Made by a program: the position numbers and the translations under genes. The notes below the pieces were generated by a model. It was not told where the DNA came from and did no database searches. It saw only the letters and a program-made list of their open reading frames with translations. Positions 6,089 to 9,551 of a stretch of DNA of 9,551 nucleotides are shown here, piece after piece; position 1 is the first letter of the stretch; each line of letters opens with the position of its first letter. The stretch covers positions 1 through 9,551 of the forward strand of contig JAPUJU010000059.1 of NCBI GenBank assembly GCA_027296025.1, given 5' to 3'. This DNA comes from a bacterium (GTDB lineage: Bacteria > Krumholzibacteriota > Krumholzibacteriia > WVZY01).

Positions 6089-6741
6089 CGGCTCACGCCC
6101 TTGCGCAATTTTCCCACGATAACTTTGATCGCTTCAGTGACTTCCGCGACCGACCGGCTTCCGTCGACGGTATATATGGGTCCGAAGTGCTCCGCATAGA
6201 GCGCCGCCGTCTTGAGGTAGTTCCGGTGGATTTGGGCAAGGATGTTCTTCTTCTCGTAGACGCTCGGTGATTCATTGCGACCTTGGAGTCGTTCGAGGCA
6301 GGCCTCCACCGGGATATCGAGAAATATCGTGAGGTCCGGGACCGCGACGCCTCGGTTTGTCTCGACGACGCGTTCGGCCGAGATGCTGGGGCCGAGCGAC
6401 TGGTACGCAATCGATGAGTGGACGTATCGATCGCACACCACGTCCCTGCCGCCGGCCTGCCATTCCCTGATCTGGTGGGAGTGCTCAATGCGATCGGCGG
6501 CAAAGAGCAGGCACAATGCGTCTTCACTGAATGATGCCGGCGTGTTCGAATCGCTTGAGACGGGCTTCCGCGACAGGACGTTGCGAATCAGTTTTCCGAC
6601 CGGTCCATCCGTAGGCTCGAAGGTTTTCTTGACCGTGAGATTCTGATCTTCGAGCCATTTTGCCAGGTGACGGGTCTGAGTTGTGGTTCCTGACCCATCC
6701 AATCCCTCGAGGACGATGAAGCGGCCGCGATTTTTTTTCAT
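6085..6741 (-). CDS. tmk: thymidylate kinase
   Basis: Thymidylate kinase phosphorylates dTMP to dTDP, an essential step of dTTP supply. The 218-residue protein opens with RFIVLEGLDGSG and carries the P-loop at 13-21, the TMP-site segment FEPTDGPVG at 41-49, the DRY motif at 104-106 within CDRYVHSSIAYQ, VPDLTIFLD at 134-142, and the lid region R151-R155 followed by VYEKK and a helix ending in RNYL. The P-loop reads GLDGSGTTT: the lysine of the usual GKS/T is threonine. Length is typical. The ATG at 6741 is preferred because the family starts a few residues before the first strand; an in-frame TTG at 6792 would add 17 residues. The gene runs against its neighbour, sharing TTAG at 6085-6088, and is divergent from the protease gene. 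Confidence 0.95.
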   Translation of the reverse strand: MKKNRGRFIVLEGLDGSGTTTQTRHLAKWLEDQNLTVKKTFEPTDGPVGKLIRNVLSRKPVSSDSNTPASFSEDALCLLFAADRIEHSHQIREWQAGGRDVVCDRYVHSSIAYQSLGPSISAERVVETNRGVAVPDLTIFLDIPVEACLERLQGRNESPSVYEKKNILAQIHRNYLKTAALYAEHFGPIYTVDGSRSVAEVTEAIKVIVGKLRKGVSR

Positions 6742-6743
6742 GT

Positions 6744-6755
6744 GGGGTAAGCCCC
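6744..6755 (-). promoter_or_regulatory. small GC hairpin covering the tmk ribosome binding site
   Basis: Read on the minus strand, GGGG (6755-6752), loop CTTA, CCCC (6747-6744) forms a four-pair hairpin ending two bases before the tmk ATG. The GGGG is also the only Shine-Dalgarno-like purine run at a workable distance (about ten bases). The hairpin could therefore limit initiation, but a four-pair stem is weak evidence of regulation. Confidence 0.3.
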
Positions 6756-6885
6756 TGATAAATAGGCGTTTCTTCCCGGTCTGGCGGATCAATTTGTCAG
6801 TCCATCCATATCATATTACCGGCTTCGTTGAAACTTGTTCGTCCCGGGTTGGGTGTTATCGCTAAGGAGCCCGCGGCGAACCCTA

Positions 6886-6914
6886 TTGATGCGCTCCCAA
6901 AAAACCATTATATT
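6886..6914 (+). promoter_or_regulatory. candidate sigma70-like promoter for the S41 protease operon
   Basis: TTGATG at 6886-6891 and TATATT at 6909-6914 are separated by 17 bases, with four and five of six matches to consensus. The surrounding bases are the most AT-rich in the divergent tmk/protease intergenic region (6742-7030). Transcription would start near 6921, leaving a leader of about 110 bases before the protease ATG. No convincing promoter for tmk was found in the other direction. Confidence 0.45.
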
Positions 6915-6985
6915 GTGGGCACTTAGAAGCCTCAGCAGTGTAACCAGGTTTTGGAATACGATATGCTAGATTTCCACACAGACTC

Positions 6986-6999
6986 GGACTCTTGAGTCC
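6986..6999 (+). repeat. GGACTC-TT-GAGTCC inverted repeat in the protease leader
   Basis: A perfect six-base inverted repeat with a two-base centre lies 31 bases before the protease start codon. An extra GACTC at 6981-6985 directly precedes it. It could be a small operator or chance; no regulator gene is adjacent. Confidence 0.35.
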
Positions 7000-7030
7000 A
7001 ATACTATCCCCAACCGCGGAGGCACACCCC

Positions 7031-8659
7031 ATGAAGCAGCTTTTCAACCGCCGAGTCGTCGCAGTCGCACTGCTGATCCTGCTCTCCACGCTGGCTATCG
7101 CATCGTGGGCCAAGAGCCGGTCAAACAACGATGTCCTCGTCGATCTCGAGACCTTTACGAAGGTTATCGAAAAGGTGCAATCCTACTACGTCGATGAAGT
7201 CGACACCCATGAGATCATCACCAAAGCGATTGAAAGTCTGCTCAAGGACCTCGATCCTCACAGTCAGTTTCTGACGGGTCTGGACTACGAGGATCTCATG
7301 CTGAGCACCCAGGGCCAGTTCGGCGGCCTGGGTATCTTCATTTCTTTCAGAGACAACTATCCGACGGTCATCTCCCCGATCGAAGGCACACCCGCGGACC
7401 GGGCCGGGCTTCAGGGTGGAGACCGGATCGTTGAAATCGAGGGTGAACCCTCCGAAGGTTGGCACGTCACAAAGGCCGTCCGCTTCCTGCGTGGCGAGCC
7501 GGGGACAACGGTCCGTTTCAAGGTAAGTCGGCCTGGCGGCGACGAGCCGATCGAGTACAGCCTTGTGCGAGAGGAAATCAAGGTCAAGAGCGTGTCGTAC
7601 CAGGGGATGTTCGACGATATTGGCTATGTGAAGCTATCTTCGTTCTCGAAAAATACACGTCGCGAACTCGTCGATGCTCTCGAGGAGCTCGAGGCGGCAC
7701 CGATGAAGGGTCTCGTTCTGGATCTGCGGTCCAACCCGGGCGGCCTGCTCCAGGCCGCGACGGGCGTCTCCGAGCTGTTTCTCGAAAAGGACCGGCTCGT
7801 GGTCTACACAAAGGGCCGTTACTCCCGCAACAATCACAAGTACTACTCGGGCAAGAGTCACAAACACCACGGGTATCCGATCATCGTCATGGTCAATGGC
7901 GCCAGCGCCAGCGCTTCCGAGATTGTTGCGGGCGCGCTGCAGGACTGGGATGCCGGCTTTCTCGTCGGCCAGACGACGTTCGGAAAAGGAACCGTCCAGA
8001 CGGTTTTCAGTTTGAGCGACAGCCAGGCTGTCAAGCTCACGACCGCGAAATACTACACGCCGTCGGGTCGAAGCATTCACAAGGACCACAGGAAGGTCGA
8101 CAGCGACAATGTGACCGCGGTCGTCGAGGGCTCTAACAGTGAGAGCGAAGACGTTGTTGCGATAACTCAGACTGACGGGAGTGAGGTCGAAGATATACGG
8201 ATTTTTCACACGTCGGGAGGCCGCAAGGTCTTTGGCGGTGGCGGTATCAAGCCGGATCTCGAGTTCGAGCCGCAGGAGTACGGTGACCTCGAACGCGGCC
8301 TCGAGCGCGACGCGTTATTCTTCACGTTCGCGATCAGATACTCCATGACACACGAACCCGACGAGAACTTCGAAGTGACCGATGAAATTCTCGCCCAATT
8401 CAAAACGCTGCTGAAGGAGCGGGAATTCGAGTTCACCGAAGAGGATTTCTCCGGAACGAGCCTCGACTACGTCAAGAAAGCGATCAAGCGGGAATTGGCG
8501 TCCAAGGACTTTGGACGAAAAGCCATGTACCGGGTCGTTCTCGAGAACGATCCTGAATTCCAGCGAGTGCTGGAACTCTTCGAAGAGGCGCCGACCCTTC
8601 AGGCGATGTTCGATTACGTCGAAGAGCAGCGGGGGCTAAAAAAGGCGAGCCTTGACTAA
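7031..8659 (+). CDS. ctpA: C-terminal processing serine protease, S41A family, with PDZ domain
   Basis: This secreted or membrane-anchored protease cleaves proteins at their C-termini in the cell envelope. The 542-residue protein starts with basic residues and a hydrophobic stretch at about 9-25, ending in a possible signal-peptidase site near ASWA (24-27). A helical cap follows (about 35-90), then a PDZ domain (about 98-170, GGLGIFI to VSRPG), and the S41 core from about 180, with DLRSNPGG at 231-238. By alignment with E. coli Prc, the Ser-Lys-Gln triad is S294 in SASASE, K319 in FGKG and Q323. YYTPSGRSI at 341-349 is conserved; about 50 residues of acidic, Ser-rich linker separate it from GGGGIKPD (402-409). 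A helical C-terminal domain follows to the end. The ATG at 7031 sits eight bases after GGAGG (7018-7022). Its stop overlaps the next start by one base. Confidence 0.95.
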   Translation: MKQLFNRRVVAVALLILLSTLAIASWAKSRSNNDVLVDLETFTKVIEKVQSYYVDEVDTHEIITKAIESLLKDLDPHSQFLTGLDYEDLMLSTQGQFGGLGIFISFRDNYPTVISPIEGTPADRAGLQGGDRIVEIEGEPSEGWHVTKAVRFLRGEPGTTVRFKVSRPGGDEPIEYSLVREEIKVKSVSYQGMFDDIGYVKLSSFSKNTRRELVDALEELEAAPMKGLVLDLRSNPGGLLQAATGVSELFLEKDRLVVYTKGRYSRNNHKYYSGKSHKHHGYPIIVMVNGASASASEIVAGALQDWDAGFLVGQTTFGKGTVQTVFSLSDSQAVKLTTAKYYTPSGRSIHKDHRKVDSDNVTAVVEGSNSESEDVVAITQTDGSEVEDIRIFHTSGGRKVFGGGGIKPDLEFEPQEYGDLERGLERDALFFTFAIRYSMTHEPDENFEVTDEILAQFKTLLKEREFEFTEEDFSGTSLDYVKKAIKRELASKDFGRKAMYRVVLENDPEFQRVLELFEEAPTLQAMFDYVEEQRGLKKASLD

Positions 8660-9348
8660 TGGAAAAAATTGCAATCCTCTGCGATTTCGACGGCACTGTT
8701 TCGGTGGACGACGTAGGCAACACTTTGTTTCAGACGTTTGCCGACCCGGAGCTCAGTGGGCCCGTCATAGAAGATTGGAAAGCCGGACGGATATCGTCAC
8801 GCGAGTGCCTCGAGCGTGAGGCAGAACTCGCACACGCAACGCGTGCGGACCTCGACGAATTCGCCGGCCGGTGTCAATTAGATCCCTATTTCAAAGACTT
8901 CATCGACTTCACGCGCAAGCGCGGGATGGAATTCGTTATTGTCAGCGATGGCCTCGATCACTATATCGAGCGCATGCTGGTACGGAACGGTCTCGGCGAC
9001 ATCGACTTCTTCGCCAATGTTCTCCACATCATAGATGACAAGCTTCAGGTATCCTTTCCGTACTATGATCTGCGCGAGTGCCAGGACTGTGGCAACTGCA
9101 AGACGCATCACCTCGAGCAGTACAAGCGCCAGGGGTACTACATCGTTTACATCGGCAACGGTCTCTCCGACCGGTGCCCGTGTCACTACTCCGACCTCGT
9201 TTTCGCCAAAGGCGAACTACTCGATTTCTGCCGCATAGCTGATATCGAGCACGTTCCCTTTACCAACTTCCGTGACATCGAGCGCGAGATGGTGCAGCGT
9301 TTCGTGCTGAACGGCGCCGACGGCTACCCGGACGCCGAAGCTCTTTAG
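8659..9348 (+). CDS. MtnX-like HAD-IB family phosphatase
   Basis: This is a cytosolic haloacid-dehalogenase-type phosphatase of the subgroup named after MtnX, the methionine-salvage enzyme acting on 2-hydroxy-3-keto-5-methylthiopentenyl-1-phosphate. In the 229-residue protein, motif I is DFDGT with nucleophile D9 and acid D11, motif II is VSDG with S96, the motif III lysine is K148 in CGNCK, and motif IV is IGNGLSD at 165-171. There the first acidic residue is N167, where B. subtilis MtnX has Asp (GDSVTD); D171 is kept. The cluster CQDCGNCK (C141, C144, C147) recalls the CGCCK segment of MtnX, and more cysteines follow at C173 and C175. ATG 8659 forms TAATG with the protease stop, so translation is likely coupled; AAGGCGAG just upstream may act as ribosome binding site. 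No other methionine-salvage gene is nearby, so the substrate is open. Confidence 0.85.
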   Translation: MEKIAILCDFDGTVSVDDVGNTLFQTFADPELSGPVIEDWKAGRISSRECLEREAELAHATRADLDEFAGRCQLDPYFKDFIDFTRKRGMEFVIVSDGLDHYIERMLVRNGLGDIDFFANVLHIIDDKLQVSFPYYDLRECQDCGNCKTHHLEQYKRQGYYIVYIGNGLSDRCPCHYSDLVFAKGELLDFCRIADIEHVPFTNFRDIEREMVQRFVLNGADGYPDAEAL

Positions 9349-9349
9349 A

Positions 9350-9361
9350 AGCCCCGGGGCT
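9350..9361. repeat. 12-base GC-rich palindrome just after the phosphatase stop
   Basis: AGCCCCGGGGCT is a perfect palindrome beginning one base after the stop codon at 9348. It has no unpaired loop and no following T-run, so it is not a standard intrinsic terminator, although it could add to a termination or RNA-stability structure with the foldback that follows. Confidence 0.4.
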
Positions 9362-9365
9362 GTCT

Positions 9366-9494
9366 GGCCGGCACGCAAGGATAGGGGTGCGGCTCAAACA
9401 TCCTCGCGCGCCGATGGGGACACAGTGGTCTCCGCCTCTGCTCGTTCGGCGCGCTGCGGAACTCGCCGCTAACCCCTATCCTTACGCACCGGCC
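9366..9494. repeat. nested foldback (inverted repeat) element
   Basis: Two 23-base arms, 9366-9388 and 9472-9494, are inverted copies matching at 20 of 23 positions, with a perfect 12-base core, AAGGATAGGGGT (9377-9388) against its reverse complement (9472-9483), and a perfect GGCCGG/CCGGCC end. The stem extends inward with GCGGC (9389-9393) and GCCGC (9465-9469) past a two-base bulge. Inside lies a second perfect inverted repeat, GCGCGCCGA (9406-9414) / TCGGCGCGC (9446-9454), and within that GGGGAC (9416-9421) can pair with GTCTCC (9428-9433) through one G-U. No target-site duplication or T-run is visible. It could be a dispersed palindromic repeat, a small transposon remnant, a structured RNA or an operon-end hairpin. 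Confidence 0.7.
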
Positions 9495-9551
9495 TGGGTT
9501 CCGTGTTTCTCGCGCGGGTGGCGCCGATGGGGGCCCCCCGCCGCACGCAGC
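9495..9551 (+). repeat. GC-rich tail with a second copy of foldback-internal sequence
   Basis: CTCGCGCG (9509-9516) and GCGCCGATGGGG (9521-9532) repeat, in direct orientation and with seven extra bases between, the sequence found inside the foldback at 9403-9410 and 9408-9419. A 10-base palindrome GGGGGCCCCC (9529-9538) follows, and GCACGCA near the edge (9543-9549) matches the outer arm at 9371-9377. No gene is seen. It may be the start of a related repeat unit cut by the window edge. Confidence 0.4.

Noticed and set aside
6544..6553. GTTCGAATCG resembling a tRNA T-arm
   Set aside because: It falls inside the tmk coding region, and no acceptor, D-arm or anticodon stem can be built around it.
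7634..8209. 191-codon open frame on the minus strand inside the S41 protease
   Set aside because: The plus strand encodes the conserved catalytic core of the protease here, and the minus-strand product has no recognisable domain.
9366..9494. Standard intrinsic terminator, SRP RNA, 5S rRNA or tRNA
   Set aside because: There is no T-run after the outer stem, and none of the conserved loops of these RNAs is visible.

Overview
The window looks like ordinary chromosomal DNA from a fairly high-GC bacterium. Genes are densely packed, many overlap by 1-4 bases, and TTG and GTG starts occur alongside ATG. The envelope-type C-terminal processing protease with a signal/anchor segment suits a Gram-negative-like or deep-branching bacterial lineage. 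The QueC variant (FPDN instead of the common YPDC motif), the DUF366 neighbour and the thymidylate kinase P-loop GLDGSGTTT point away from the best-studied Proteobacteria and Firmicutes. No marker in the window fixes the phylum. I see no tRNA, rRNA, CRISPR array, transposase, phage or plasmid gene.

Region 1 (about 90-2858, + strand) is a tight run: queC, a DUF366 protein, queE and a zinc metalloprotease of the M50 (site-2 protease) family. QueE and QueC make 7-carboxy-7-deazaguanine and then preQ0, the precursor of queuosine and other 7-deazaguanine modifications. QueD, which acts just before QueE, is not in the window. The uncharacterised DUF366 gene sits between the two pathway genes, sharing 4 bases with queC. 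It is the best candidate here for an undescribed function.

Region 2 (2859-5383, + strand) begins with a 466-base stretch without a convincing gene, ending in a good sigma70-like promoter. It continues with an HU-family DNA-bending protein, a low-specificity L-threonine aldolase, and RsmI, whose TTG start overlaps the ltaE stop. RsmI is short and lacks the usual C-terminal extension.

Region 3 (5384-6741) holds a CDP-alcohol phosphatidyltransferase (+) and thymidylate kinase (-). The two run tail to tail, and their stop codons share four bases.

Region 4 (6742-9348) starts with a 289-base divergent intergenic region containing a plausible promoter. It reads into a C-terminal processing protease (S41) and a MtnX-like HAD phosphatase that are translationally coupled (TAATG). 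After these genes the last 200 bases hold no gene but contain a conspicuous nested foldback element of about 129 bases, with 23-base arms sharing the perfect 12-base core AAGGATAGGGGT. A partly repeated GC-rich segment follows up to the window edge.

Most genes are housekeeping: tRNA and rRNA modification, nucleotide, lipid and amino-acid metabolism, nucleoid structure and envelope proteolysis. The points most worth following up are the DUF366 gene, the terminal foldback element, the P-loop lysine replacement in thymidylate kinase and the motif changes in the HAD phosphatase.
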